Source: Ferruginibacter sp.
GTDB taxonomy: Bacteria; Bacteroidota; Bacteroidia; Chitinophagales; Chitinophagaceae
Assembly (NCBI GenBank): GCA_025963635.1
Contig: JAOQAK010000104.1
Location: 1 to 64,000 of the forward strand
Reading direction: 5' to 3'
Length of the DNA stretch: 64,000 nucleotides
Positions 26,214-35,160 of this stretch are shown here, piece after piece. Under the pieces are notes generated by a model, which was not told the origin of the DNA, ran no database searches, and saw only the letters and a program-made list of their open reading frames with translations. The position numbers and the translations under genes are program-made. Every line of letters starts with the position of its first letter. The stretch's first letter is position 1.

Positions 26214-28808
26214 TTAGGGTTTGCCTGCAGCCATTGCAGAAACAGCTTGCAGAAACCAGGCTGAATGCGGAATCCATTGTTCTGTCCAGCGCCATTCATT
26301 GCCATTGGCCTCCATTTTAAAATCTATACCGGTGCCATCCGGACTGCCGTCCTTTCCGGTGATACCATTACCGATACCGCCTGCTCCCGAACCGTGGCCA
26401 AAAAGCGATGCCATATAAGGCGTGTTGTTTTGCCCATGCTGGTACATAAAGCAAACATCGTAAGGATTGCCGCCCAATATCCAATTGATTTGATTGACCG
26501 CAAAATTCGCCAGTTCCGGTTTGATTCCGAAAGCACCATCACCCGGGTATACCAACCTGCCACCAACGATAGCAACTGTAGCTAATGAAGCAAGTCGTGC
26601 ATTCTCCCCCTGCCACCACCAGCCACTTTCATTTTCATGAGGAATAAAAAATCCATCATTGATGCTTCCCCCAAACTTAAATGATTGACGTGCATATCCA
26701 AAAGGATTACTAACATCTCCTGTTACCCTAAGTTGGTAATCCAGGAATTGTTTGATTGTATTTAGCGCCACAGTCCGTATCTTTTTATCACTTTCTTTAT
26801 CGAGATAACGGGCAAGAGCGATCACCGGCAAGCCTGCATCTGCCGCATGCCAGAAAGGGCGGTCAGCATCATTGGAAATAAAATAGCCGGTTTTACTCAT
26901 TCTGTCCGAAAGATGTTGTGCCCGCTTACGGGCTGCAAATTTGTAAACATCGTCTTTAGTAGCAATCCACAATTCTGTAGCTGCCATCAATGCACAATAA
27001 TCGTCAATGATGTTTTCTTTCCCATCATCGTCGTACTTTAAATTATTTATTTCAACGTGTTTGAAAGCTCTTTTTGCGGCCGAGATATATTGCTCACTTG
27101 TGAACTCACCATTTTGTTTCCATTGGGATATCCTGGCCAGTGCTGCTATCGCCATGCCAGCACCTTCCCGATAGGCACATTGATAATCGGAAGTAGTCTT
27201 GCTGTCAGCCAACAGGCCCACAATGCGCCGCTCTTCAGGGTCCTTTTTAAAGTAACTGAATATGGTCATGTAAAAATAATCGTCAGGCGATAAAGATCTC
27301 ACCAGGTAATCGGCACCGTAAAGTGCTTCTGCCGTAAAGGCTGAATTGCCTTTAATATCTTTAATTAAGTCACCGGTAGTTTCTATTGAATTCACCATTG
27401 ACCAAACAACCATGGGTGTTTGCTGCGGCGACATAAAATTGGTATACGCAAGATGAGAGAAATATTTGCTGATATCTCCGGACGCATCGCACCAGCCGCC
27501 GTGCACATCCACACGTTTGTTGCTGCCATACAACAGCAAATGTTTATCTGCATTTAATTCTTCAGGAGTATTGGCCCGTTGGTGTTTGAAGAATTCAAAG
27601 ACCGCAGGTATTGATTGTTTTGCAAGAATTTGATTCCCCACTTCAAATGGACTTGATGCCAATTCCATTTCTTTATATTTTACTCTCAGTAAAAATGTTC
27701 CTGATTGTTGAAATGAAGAAAAATCTGCCCTGTAAAAATGACGACCTGCGAACCATTCATTAGCAGGCATATCATTGCTTAATACTCCTTCAAAAAAAGT
27801 TTTATTTCCTGCAATATTAGTGATCCTGAACTTGGCGGGAAGTGTAAGCGGATCAGCCGTTTCCACTACTGCCTGTTTTGGTGCTGCTCCATCAAAAGCC
27901 ACCTGGTTGATATGAATGACGACACCCTGCAATTGAGCACGGGGTTCTGTCACTGGAACCTTTGCCTTGGATGTATCGTTTCCCAGCCACTCAAGACTAT
28001 TCAATATAAATTTATTTTGTTCCTGACTGCTAAAGGTGGATGACATGGTGGTATCTGTATTGTGATAATCCATATTGTTATGCCCCATATTCATATAGAC
28101 CATCTTATAATTTTTATTGGTCCATGCTATGGGGTAATTTCCCTCGTGCCAAATTTCGTGTGGCTTGGGGCCTGTGCCTAACGGAAAACTGCCTGGATGG
28201 ATACTCAACAAAATTTCAATGTCTTTATTGGAATATAAATCACCGGTCCACCTGTACCATTCTGATGGTGCAGATTTAAAAGTTTTGGGTAACCCTTTGA
28301 GTGTGGGGTGCGTTGTTTCTGCAATTTGTAAAATGGCAGGCACGGGTCGCCAGGTATTGCTCTTGTATTCATCTGTGCCTAAAAATTCTTTATGGTACCA
28401 ATCCCAGTTTTGTGGGAAGTCAGAATTATTCAATGCGAATCCGGAAAAATGAAAACCCATGAATGCTCCTCCATTTTTCATATAATGTTCGAAAGCATTT
28501 CTTTGATGGGCTTTTTCCGGCCTCGTATCTAAAAATATTACCACGTTATATGCCTTCAAAAATGCAGGGTTCATATTATCCCAATTGCTGGTACTATCAT
28601 ACTGAAAATGAAGCTTATGGGATTGTTCTTTAAACCACACATGCGCTTCCTTCACAAAACTAATATGTGAGATATCATTTTTTGAAGTGAAAAAAGCAAT
28701 CACTTTAAATGTTGGTTTTGGCGCCTGTGCCTGGATACGACCTAATTGAAGAGTCAATGCAAATATTACCAACCAAAAGCTGGCAATTTTTCGTGATAAA
28801 TTTTTCAT
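26214..28808 (-). CDS. ThuA domain fused to GH9 glycosidase
   Basis: An 864-residue exported protein with a signal peptide ending RIQAQ. Residues ~33-275 are a ThuA-like domain (KVIAFFTSKNDISHISFVKEA; GGAFMGFHFSG; MVYMNMGHN). Residues ~292-392 are the Ig-like CelD_N domain preceding GH9 modules. Residues ~400-860 are the GH9 (alpha/alpha)6 barrel with nucleophile-base pair D441/D445 in HGGWCDASGD and general acid E843 in RWTEQWIPHSAW. GH9 includes endoglucanases and also exo-beta-D-glucosaminidases. The neighbouring NagB-like, PTS and NagX-like genes make an amino-sugar substrate attractive, which is inference. It is the last gene of the minus-strand PTS operon, separated from it by a MITE-like repeat. 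Confidence 0.9.
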   Translation of the reverse strand: MKNLSRKIASFWLVIFALTLQLGRIQAQAPKPTFKVIAFFTSKNDISHISFVKEAHVWFKEQSHKLHFQYDSTSNWDNMNPAFLKAYNVVIFLDTRPEKAHQRNAFEHYMKNGGAFMGFHFSGFALNNSDFPQNWDWYHKEFLGTDEYKSNTWRPVPAILQIAETTHPTLKGLPKTFKSAPSEWYRWTGDLYSNKDIEILLSIHPGSFPLGTGPKPHEIWHEGNYPIAWTNKNYKMVYMNMGHNNMDYHNTDTTMSSTFSSQEQNKFILNSLEWLGNDTSKAKVPVTEPRAQLQGVVIHINQVAFDGAAPKQAVVETADPLTLPAKFRITNIAGNKTFFEGVLSNDMPANEWFAGRHFYRADFSSFQQSGTFLLRVKYKEMELASSPFEVGNQILAKQSIPAVFEFFKHQRANTPEELNADKHLLLYGSNKRVDVHGGWCDASGDISKYFSHLAYTNFMSPQQTPMVVWSMVNSIETTGDLIKDIKGNSAFTAEALYGADYLVRSLSPDDYFYMTIFSYFKKDPEERRIVGLLADSKTTSDYQCAYREGAGMAIAALARISQWKQNGEFTSEQYISAAKRAFKHVEINNLKYDDDGKENIIDDYCALMAATELWIATKDDVYKFAARKRAQHLSDRMSKTGYFISNDADRPFWHAADAGLPVIALARYLDKESDKKIRTVALNTIKQFLDYQLRVTGDVSNPFGYARQSFKFGGSINDGFFIPHENESGWWWQGENARLASLATVAIVGGRLVYPGDGAFGIKPELANFAVNQINWILGGNPYDVCFMYQHGQNNTPYMASLFGHGSGAGGIGNGITGKDGSPDGTGIDFKMEANGNEWRWTEQWIPHSAWFLQAVSAMAAGKP

Positions 28809-28865
28809 ACGCTTTATATAATGGTTAAGGTCATTGTAAAAAATTTGCTATGTTATTACCTTCTA

Positions 28866-29008
28866 AGAAGCTGTTTAAAAATAAAATTCCCGTGCACTAT
28901 ATTGCGGTTGGTGAGGACACCAACCGCGGCTGTGCGCCGTGGCCGATGTCTCCACCGGCCACTTTTGCTGTCATAGGGTTTCCCGAAAATCAATTTTAAA
29001 CTGCTTCT
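28866..29008. mobile_element. MITE-like element, copy A
   Basis: A 143-bp element with terminal inverted repeats AGAAGCTGTTTAAAA and TTTTAAACTGCTTCT (14 of 15 matching). Inside is a hairpin, GGTTGGTG-AGGA-CACCAACC, and a GC-rich core. A relative lies at 41433-41575. No coding capacity. It is inserted between the ThuA gene and the ThuA-GH9 gene. Confidence 0.75.
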
Positions 29009-29020
29009 AACATTTACTCA

Positions 29021-29791
29021 TCATTTTTGTGCCGCCCAAAAGATCGCATTCCTGAACAATTGTTTATACTTCTCATTTTGAAATAATCCTTGATGGTGCC
29101 CCATGAATATGTAAATATTTCTTGCTTTCACTTTTTCATTGGTCCAGATCACCGGGTGGTCTCCCATCTTTATTTTGCTATCAGGCGAATAACTGTCTTC
29201 ATCTGCATGGGCAAGCACATGCACATTTTCCCGCGGGCTTTTATCGTAGATATAAAATTCCTCCTTTTCAATTGTGAAGGGGTTTGTAATACCTTTCATA
29301 CAAGGATGAGTGCTGTCTTCAACTATTACATTTGCTTTTACAAAAGTTGAAATATAGTTTTCGTATCTAATACCGCCCATAAATTTTGAAAACCATTGCC
29401 ACATGGCATATCCGTCAAACTCACCCAATAAGGTTGCATGGTGAAAACCAATCCAACCGCCGTTCCCCTTTTCTATATATTTTTCAAATGCGGCTTTGGC
29501 TTTATCAGACCACTTATAAGGTGGGAAATCAAGCTGGATAATTAACTGGTATTTTAAAAGAAAGGGATCATCTATTTTTTCTGTGTTTTCGATAACATCC
29601 ACACTAAAAGAACTATCAGCCGCTAATTTATTCAGCCAGGTAATAGCAGCGTCTACGTATGGACGATGAATACTTCCTTTATTCTCCGCCAGCACAATTA
29701 CATTGAAACGGGCTTTTTTTAACTGGCTAAATCCTTTTGAACAAATACCTGTGTAAAAAAAGAATACGATGATAATTTTTAAACTGCTCAT
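29021..29791 (-). CDS. ThuA domain secreted protein
   Basis: A 256-residue protein with signal peptide MSSLKIIIVFFFYTGICSKGFSQ, and otherwise a single ThuA-like (class I glutamine amidotransferase-like, trehalose-utilisation type) domain. Visible motifs are RFNVIVLAENKGSIHRPYV, GGWIGFHHA, STHPCMKGITNPF, and PVIWTNEKVKARNIYIFMGHHQG. The catalytic cysteine of true amidotransferases is absent, as in ThuA proteins generally. ThuA proteins are linked to sugar (disaccharide) catabolism, and the exact reaction is not settled. It starts 1 bp after the nagB-like stop, so it is firmly in the PTS operon, and it is homologous to the N-terminal domain of the next gene. Confidence 0.85.
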   Translation of the reverse strand: MSSLKIIIVFFFYTGICSKGFSQLKKARFNVIVLAENKGSIHRPYVDAAITWLNKLAADSSFSVDVIENTEKIDDPFLLKYQLIIQLDFPPYKWSDKAKAAFEKYIEKGNGGWIGFHHATLLGEFDGYAMWQWFSKFMGGIRYENYISTFVKANVIVEDSTHPCMKGITNPFTIEKEEFYIYDKSPRENVHVLAHADEDSYSPDSKIKMGDHPVIWTNEKVKARNIYIFMGHHQGLFQNEKYKQLFRNAIFWAAQK

Positions 29792-29792
29792 T

Positions 29793-30530
29793 TTATATTT
29801 TCCCTTTTAGTTTTGAAGCTGCGGCAGCATCTATTAATATTTCGCAATTGGGGTGTAATTGAACTACTGATGCAGGTATGTCTATTGTTACAGGCCCTTG
29901 GATAGCCTTTGCAACCATATCGGCCTTATGCGCACCTTTAGCAATCAAGATGAGTTTACGGGTGTGCATGATATTTTTTATGCCTCTTGTTAATCCACCC
30001 AATTCAGTTCCTTCCGGCACTTGTGTTTCCCTGCGAACCCTTGCTTCAAAATCGGGGTCCATTGGCGACACCCATGTTTCACTTTCAAAAGGGGTTCCTG
30101 GCTGGTTGATGCCAATATGCCCGTTAGCACCTAAACCAAGCATTTGCAAATCCACGCCACCACGCATTGCAATACGGCCTTCAAATAATACTGCCTCCCG
30201 TTCGAAATCGTCAGATATAGTTGGAGGCATTATAAAATTTCCATCCGGTATACCCAGTGGACCGGCAATCTGATTTAAGATCATCGTATAACAACTTCCG
30301 GCATATTCACGTGGAAGGTTCGTTAATTCATCCACATTTAATAAAGTAATATTCGATACATCAAATGGATATTGCTTATAAATAGCTGAAACAATCGCAT
30401 GCATGTTGATAGTTGTTTGCCCCGTTGAAAGACCAATAACAGCTGTTGGTTTTTCCAGCATCTGTGCTATTATCCGCCATGCGGCAATGGTATCAAATTC
30501 CTGTTCGTCTTTGGCAATAGTTATTTTCAT
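29793..30530 (-). CDS. NagB/AgaI-like amino-sugar-6-phosphate deaminase
   Basis: A 245-residue cytoplasmic enzyme of the glucosamine/galactosamine-6-phosphate isomerase family. It has GLSTGQT (residues 33-39), LNVDEL with D67/E68, and GLGANGHIGINQPG (~132-145) with active-site H138. The product of hexosamine-6-phosphate deamination is fructose- or tagatose-6-phosphate plus ammonia. Two positions differ from E. coli NagB: the aspartate of NDGH is N136 here, as in AgaI and several Gram-positive enzymes, and the glutamate of FNEPG is Q143. The 40-bp spacing from hpr and 1 bp to thuA place it in the PTS operon. It would act on the PTS product directly if that is GlcN-6-P or GalN-6-P. No nagA deacetylase gene is in the window. 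Confidence 0.87.
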   Translation of the reverse strand: MKITIAKDEQEFDTIAAWRIIAQMLEKPTAVIGLSTGQTTINMHAIVSAIYKQYPFDVSNITLLNVDELTNLPREYAGSCYTMILNQIAGPLGIPDGNFIMPPTISDDFEREAVLFEGRIAMRGGVDLQMLGLGANGHIGINQPGTPFESETWVSPMDPDFEARVRRETQVPEGTELGGLTRGIKNIMHTRKLILIAKGAHKADMVAKAIQGPVTIDIPASVVQLHPNCEILIDAAAASKLKGKI

Positions 30531-30570
30531 GTTTATCTATATTTATTATTTGATTTTATTTTTACCCGTT

Positions 30571-30837
30571 TTATAAATGTTTCAATTCCCCGTTAAAAAA
30601 TTTATTGATTGCCTCTCGTGCATCCTGCTCATCTTCCCCTTCGATAAGAATAGTAATAGCATCACCGCCTTTCAAACCCATTGATAATATATTGAGTATA
30701 CTGTTGAGCTTTATCACTTTATCCCCTTTTTTTAATTTGGTTACAGATTTAAATGTCTTTGCCAGCCTGATCAAATTTGTGGCGGGTCTTGCATGCATCC
30801 CTTCTGCAGCAGTTATTATATATTCTTGTGTAATCAT
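30571..30837 (-). CDS. ptsH: PTS phosphocarrier protein HPr
   Basis: An 88-residue protein of normal HPr length. Phosphoacceptor H15 lies in GMHARPAT and the regulatory serine position S46 in LNSILNILSMG. It passes phosphate from enzyme I to EIIA. The start codon overlaps the stop of the enzyme I gene in an ATGA arrangement, which implies translational coupling. Keeping the S46 motif does not prove that an HPr kinase acts here. Confidence 0.95.
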   Translation of the reverse strand: MITQEYIITAAEGMHARPATNLIRLAKTFKSVTKLKKGDKVIKLNSILNILSMGLKGGDAITILIEGEDEQDAREAINKFFNGELKHL

Positions 30838-32567
30838 TGTTTATTACTTTCCTGTAAATAATGGATGATGGCCTCAGCATTATCAAGGCCCATTACATGC
30901 TGGTGAATTTCTTTTGCCTCAGTAATGCTCGTATTTTTTATTAAGTTTTTTACATAGGGAATAGACGTGGCACTCATTGAAAATTCTCTTAACCCCATTC
31001 CCAAAAGCAATAATGTTGCTGAGACATCAGCAGCCAATTCGCCACACATTCCTGTATTGATGTTGTGCTTCTTTCCCTGTTCAATTACATTTTGTATTAA
31101 TCTCAATACCCCGGGATTAAAGGGTTCATATAAATGTTTTACCTGTTCATTCAGTCTGTCCACCGCCAGCGTGTATTGACACAGGTCATTGGTACCGATA
31201 CTGAAAAAATCAACTTCTTTAGCGAGGAGGTCGGCTGTAACCGCTGCTGATGGGATTTCAATCATAATCCCCAGTTGTATGTCTTCTTGAAATTTAATTT
31301 GTAGTGCAGTTAATGCTGATTTCACTTCCTGCAAAATCATTTTAGCTTCACGGATTTCCAGGATGTTACTGATCATTGGAAGCATGATCTTCAAATCTCC
31401 AAAAACACTTGCTCTTAAAATAGCGGCCAACTGTGTTTTGAATATATCTTTCCTGTCAAGGCAAATACGAATGGCCCTGTAACCAAGAAAAGGATTTTGT
31501 TCATAGGGCAAATCGAAATAAGGCAATTGTTTGTCTCCCCCAATATCCAGCGTTCTTACTATTACTGGTTTGCCTTTTGCTTTTAATGCGATCCCTTTAT
31601 AAAATTCAAATTGTTCTTCTTCATTTGGGAATGAAGTTCGGTTCATGAATAATAATTCAGTGCGTAATAAACCGCATCCTTCGCTTCCGAAAGCAAAGGA
31701 AGCTTCCATATCCGCTGCATTAGAAATATTAGCCAACAGCGTTATTGCTACACCATCAGTGGTAATTGCTTTAACATCTTTCAACTCATTTAGCAACAGC
31801 GTTTGTTTTAAAAAATCATTTTTCTTTTCGATGTAATGGTTTAATACCTCCGTGCCGGGGCTTACGATTATTTCACCATTTTCTCCATCAACAATGATGA
31901 GGTCATTTGTTTGAATACCTGCTAATGCTGTTCCGCACCCAACTACAGCAGGGATGCCCCTGTATTTGGCAACAATAGCTGCATGTGAAGTTTTGCCTCC
32001 TGCTTGTGTTGCAAAGCCGCTTACTTTGCTGATATCCATAATAATAACTTCAGAAGGGGTGATGTCTTCTGCAATTATGATAGTATCTTCTTCAAGAACC
32101 TGGCAACCTGTTGGCTTGTCATTATTCAGGTGCTTTAATATCCGGTTTCCTGCATCTTGCACATCAGCCGCACGTGCACTTAAATAATCATCGTTTAAAT
32201 TCTTTAATATAGTTATCGATGCTTCTACTACTTCTATCACTGAATCGTTTGCATTTTTATATTGCAACGAAATCATTTCCATTACATCAGTTTTTATTTG
32301 CTCATCCTGCAATAATTCAATCTGAACATTTAATATCTCAAGACTAACGGTATTTGCAGAAAGCGTTGACTTGATCATCTCCACCTCTTCAATGGAATTT
32401 ATTACAGCGTTTTCAAACTTTACTATTTCCTGTTGCACTTCCACTGGCCCATTCAACAGAGTGCCTGTGATCTGCTGATTAGATTTACCAAGCACATACG
32501 CCTTTCCGATAGCTATCCCCGGCGATACCTTAGTCCCATTTATTTTATTTATCACTGCGTCACTCAT
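30834..32567 (-). CDS. ptsI: PTS enzyme I (phosphoenolpyruvate-protein phosphotransferase)
   Basis: 577 residues, the usual enzyme I length. The order is an N-terminal HPr-binding helical part, a swivelling phosphohistidine domain with H195 in GGKTSHAAIVAK, and a C-terminal PEP-binding TIM barrel with RTLDIGGDKQLPY, GTNDLCQYTLAVDR and MCGELAAD. I start it at the ATG at 32567-32565, which overlaps the stop of the EIIC-EIID gene (ATGA); the frame is open further upstream but only inside that gene. It takes phosphate from PEP and passes it to HPr. A dedicated enzyme I inside a sugar operon makes this PTS independent of any housekeeping EI. Complete PTS systems are rare in Bacteroidota. Confidence 0.96.
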   Translation of the reverse strand: MSDAVINKINGTKVSPGIAIGKAYVLGKSNQQITGTLLNGPVEVQQEIVKFENAVINSIEEVEMIKSTLSANTVSLEILNVQIELLQDEQIKTDVMEMISLQYKNANDSVIEVVEASITILKNLNDDYLSARAADVQDAGNRILKHLNNDKPTGCQVLEEDTIIIAEDITPSEVIIMDISKVSGFATQAGGKTSHAAIVAKYRGIPAVVGCGTALAGIQTNDLIIVDGENGEIIVSPGTEVLNHYIEKKNDFLKQTLLLNELKDVKAITTDGVAITLLANISNAADMEASFAFGSEGCGLLRTELLFMNRTSFPNEEEQFEFYKGIALKAKGKPVIVRTLDIGGDKQLPYFDLPYEQNPFLGYRAIRICLDRKDIFKTQLAAILRASVFGDLKIMLPMISNILEIREAKMILQEVKSALTALQIKFQEDIQLGIMIEIPSAAVTADLLAKEVDFFSIGTNDLCQYTLAVDRLNEQVKHLYEPFNPGVLRLIQNVIEQGKKHNINTGMCGELAADVSATLLLLGMGLREFSMSATSIPYVKNLIKNTSITEAKEIHQHVMGLDNAEAIIHYLQESNKQ

Positions 32568-34144
32568 TTTAAAATATGGATTATGCTCCCTAAAAATCCG
32601 GCTAAAAGCAAGCCCAGCAACAGCCATGTGGGTTTTACATTTTTCTTTACAAAATAAAAAGTGAGAAATGTTAAACTCAATGGGATGATATTTGGAATTA
32701 TTTGATCTAAAATATTTTGAAGGGCCACTACTGAACCGCCGGTTCCAAAAGAAATGGGTGTAGAGATATTTATTAATGTTGCTGTCATTGCTCCGATCAT
32801 CATTAAACCAAGAATAGAAGAACCCAACGTAAGCTTGTCCATCACATTCGTTTTGGCTAAATTTTGTAAAAATTTAGTTCCTAAATTATAGCCCATGAAT
32901 GTGAGATTATACCGAAGAATAAGATGCGGTAAATTGAAAATCAAGAGGAATAAAACAGGGCCCAAAATATTACCTTTAATGGCAAACGAAATACCCACCC
33001 CGGCAGCAATCACTTTAAACGTTCCCCAAAAAAGAGAATCGAACACACCTGCCAATGGCCCCATCAATCCAAGCTTTACAGAATTGATTGATTCTTCATC
33101 AAAATCCTCTGACTTACTTTTTTGCTCTTCCATTGCTGCAATAATGCCGATGATGAGTGTAGAGCCATAAGGGCTTGTATTAAAAAATTGTAAGTGCCGC
33201 TTAAGAGCAGCTGACATTTGCTCCTTTGTACTGTATATTTTTTTGAGCGCCGGAATAATGGAATAAGCAAAACCACTGTTTTGCCATGTTTCGAAATTGA
33301 AGTTGGCTTCTAAGGCCAATGAACGAAAAAATAAACTACGGATAATTTTTTTAGACAACGCAGGTGCAGGCTTAATGATTGCTTCATCTGTATCGTACTC
33401 AACTTCTTCATCACTTATTGCAGATTTGTGAGTCATTTCCGTAATGATCAATGCAGCGATAACTCCTAATGCTCCGATAGCAATGACAGGAAGTTTTAAA
33501 TAACTGGCTAGTACAAAGCCAAGAAAAAAATAAGGTGCTACTTTTTTATTGAACATCATGTTTAGCAACAAAGCAAATCCCAATGCCGGAAGCATATTTC
33601 CGGCAACTCTAAGTCCATCGTTTATCCAGGCTGGAATTTTATCTAAAAAAGATTTCATTACATCCGCACCAAGTTGTAAAGCCAGAAATGTAGTAATGCC
33701 CATTAGCAATGGTTTTAATAAACCAGAAAAAATATGTAATCGTTGTATTCCACGATAATCGCCTTCTTCAGCATATTCTGTAAACTTCTTATTAAACACT
33801 GCCCTGAAAACAAACAAGCCGCTAATGATCATTTCTGCTAAGATTGAAATCGGCAGAGCAAGTGCCAAAGCTACAGGCGCTCCCTTTCCGGATATAATAG
33901 CAAAGGCTGTACTCAATACGCCGCCGGTTATTACATCCGGAGGAATGGCAGCACCCACTTTGATGTTCCCCATAAAAATCAGCTCAAGGGTAGCTCCAAT
34001 AATTACCCCCTGTTCCATATCACCCAATACTAGGCCCACCAATGGGCCTAATACCAATGGCCTGCTCAGCAACGTGGTGCCGAGGAAATCCTCGGAATGG
34101 CCAAACATGGCGATCAACGTAATAAGCAGATAAGATGTCAACAA
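32564..34144 (-). CDS. Fused mannose-family PTS EIIC-EIID permease
   Basis: 526 residues. The first half (~1-255) is a mannose/sorbose-type EIIC with LGTTLLSRPLVLGPLVGLVLGD, ATLELIFMG and GAAIPPDVITGG. An acidic linker (SDEEVEYDTDEAI) leads to an EIID domain (~270-526) with SLFFRSLALEANFNFETWQNSGFAYSIIPALKKIY, MGPLAGVFDSLFWGTFK, and a C-terminal membrane anchor. In most bacteria ManY-like IIC and ManZ-like IID are separate proteins. No ATG lies at the natural N-terminus: the frame opens with TTG at 34144, matching the usual IIC start, while the first ATG is at residue 13. The linker has no frame break, so the fusion appears genuine. The substrate is probably a hexosamine, judged by nagB context. 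Confidence 0.92.
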   Translation of the reverse strand: MLTSYLLITLIAMFGHSEDFLGTTLLSRPLVLGPLVGLVLGDMEQGVIIGATLELIFMGNIKVGAAIPPDVITGGVLSTAFAIISGKGAPVALALALPISILAEMIISGLFVFRAVFNKKFTEYAEEGDYRGIQRLHIFSGLLKPLLMGITTFLALQLGADVMKSFLDKIPAWINDGLRVAGNMLPALGFALLLNMMFNKKVAPYFFLGFVLASYLKLPVIAIGALGVIAALIITEMTHKSAISDEEVEYDTDEAIIKPAPALSKKIIRSLFFRSLALEANFNFETWQNSGFAYSIIPALKKIYSTKEQMSAALKRHLQFFNTSPYGSTLIIGIIAAMEEQKSKSEDFDEESINSVKLGLMGPLAGVFDSLFWGTFKVIAAGVGISFAIKGNILGPVLFLLIFNLPHLILRYNLTFMGYNLGTKFLQNLAKTNVMDKLTLGSSILGLMMIGAMTATLINISTPISFGTGGSVVALQNILDQIIPNIIPLSLTFLTFYFVKKNVKPTWLLLGLLLAGFLGSIIHILK

Positions 34145-34158
34145 TTTATTATAATTAT

Positions 34159-34641
34159 TTAGGTAAGGTTTTTAATTAGATCAGCAACCATTAACTTACT
34201 ATCTGTAGGTACCTGCCTTAGTTCCAGCTCAATCGATCTTTGAAGCATTGCATGAAGGACAGGAAGATCATCATTCGTAATAGCAATTGCTTTGGAAATA
34301 AGCGTTGAACCTTCTTTGCTGCGGATTCCACCAAAATTGACAGATTTAATTTCAGCTACATTTTCTGCAAGACTGGCCGCATCTTTAATATTATTAATAA
34401 GTACCAGAAGTTTTAACGCCTGATTTTTCCCGTCATTCAAAAAAGCAATCGCATCATTGATGGAAGTGATCAGCAATTTTGTATTGGCAGGTTTGGCAAG
34501 ACCTAAAGTCATTTTCTGAAATTCATCTTTTGCAACTTTATCATTGGCTACTATTACGCAATTAACGCCCAATGCCGGCACCCAGGTAAAAGCAACTTGC
34601 CCGTGTATCAGCCGGTCATCTATTCTTACCAGTTTAATCAT
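34159..34641 (-). CDS. Mannose/sorbose-family PTS EIIB
   Basis: A 160-residue cytoplasmic EIIB with phosphoacceptor H13 in RIDDRLIHGQVAFTW, followed by VIVANDKVAKDE, FGGIRSKEGST and a C-terminal VADLI helix. These are the standard features of the PTSIIB sorbose subfamily. It takes phosphate from EIIA and phosphorylates the incoming sugar at the EIIC-EIID fusion. The start overlaps the EIIA gene by 8 bp and the stop lies 14 bp before the EIIC-EIID start. AgaV/ManX-type EIIB proteins cannot be told apart for substrate by sequence inspection alone. Confidence 0.94.
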   Translation of the reverse strand: MIKLVRIDDRLIHGQVAFTWVPALGVNCVIVANDKVAKDEFQKMTLGLAKPANTKLLITSINDAIAFLNDGKNQALKLLVLINNIKDAASLAENVAEIKSVNFGGIRSKEGSTLISKAIAITNDDLPVLHAMLQRSIELELRQVPTDSKLMVADLIKNLT

Positions 34642-35065
34642 TGTTATTTTCGTTTTGATTTGAAGTCATCATTTTTGTTACATAAACAATTTGCTCTTTT
34701 GCATTTTGAATAGCTGATTCAATTACTTCTTCAGCCGGCGTACTTGTGTCTGCCATCAATACTTCGATGAGTAATGCCAGGTTGAAGCCAGAAACAATGT
34801 GCACATTACGACCCTGGGTAAATCGTACCGCCTGGTTGGTAATACTTCCGCCTAACAGGTCTGTAAAAATGATCAGTTCATCGTTCCTGGCAAGTGTCTT
34901 TAGCAATGCCGCCAGGTCAGACTCAATGCCCCTATTTTCATTTACATAAGCCTCAATCAAAAAAACATTTTCTGTTTGCCCAATTATAATATCAAGAGTT
35001 GATTTTACACCGGTGGCAAGATTGCCATGCGTTGCTATCAGGAATTTGCGAACTATTTTTGTCAT
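34634..35065 (-). CDS. Mannose-family PTS EIIA
   Basis: A 143-residue EIIA of the mannose family. Phosphoacceptor H13 lies in FLIATHGNLATGVKSTL, followed by the conserved IIFTDLLGGSITNQAVRF and a HIVSGFNLALLIEVL segment. It receives phosphate from HPr. It is the first PTS gene of the operon, 95 bp downstream of the NagX-like gene, and overlaps EIIB by 8 bp. All five PTS modules (A, B, C-D, EI and HPr) are therefore encoded together. Confidence 0.94.
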   Translation of the reverse strand: MTKIVRKFLIATHGNLATGVKSTLDIIIGQTENVFLIEAYVNENRGIESDLAALLKTLARNDELIIFTDLLGGSITNQAVRFTQGRNVHIVSGFNLALLIEVLMADTSTPAEEVIESAIQNAKEQIVYVTKMMTSNQNENNND

Positions 35066-35160
35066 GGTTATTTTTATCGGTAAAATTGTAAACTTTCTGT
35101 AAAGCTCAGTTTTAATATTTACTTATTTTTCAAACAGCACTCTTTCGTCTTTCTGTTATA

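Noticed and set aside
30571..35065. The PTS as a regulatory nitrogen-type PTS or the dihydroxyacetone kinase relay
   Set aside because: The EIIA and EIIB have mannose/sorbose-family motifs and a full EIIC-EIID permease is present. This is a transport PTS.
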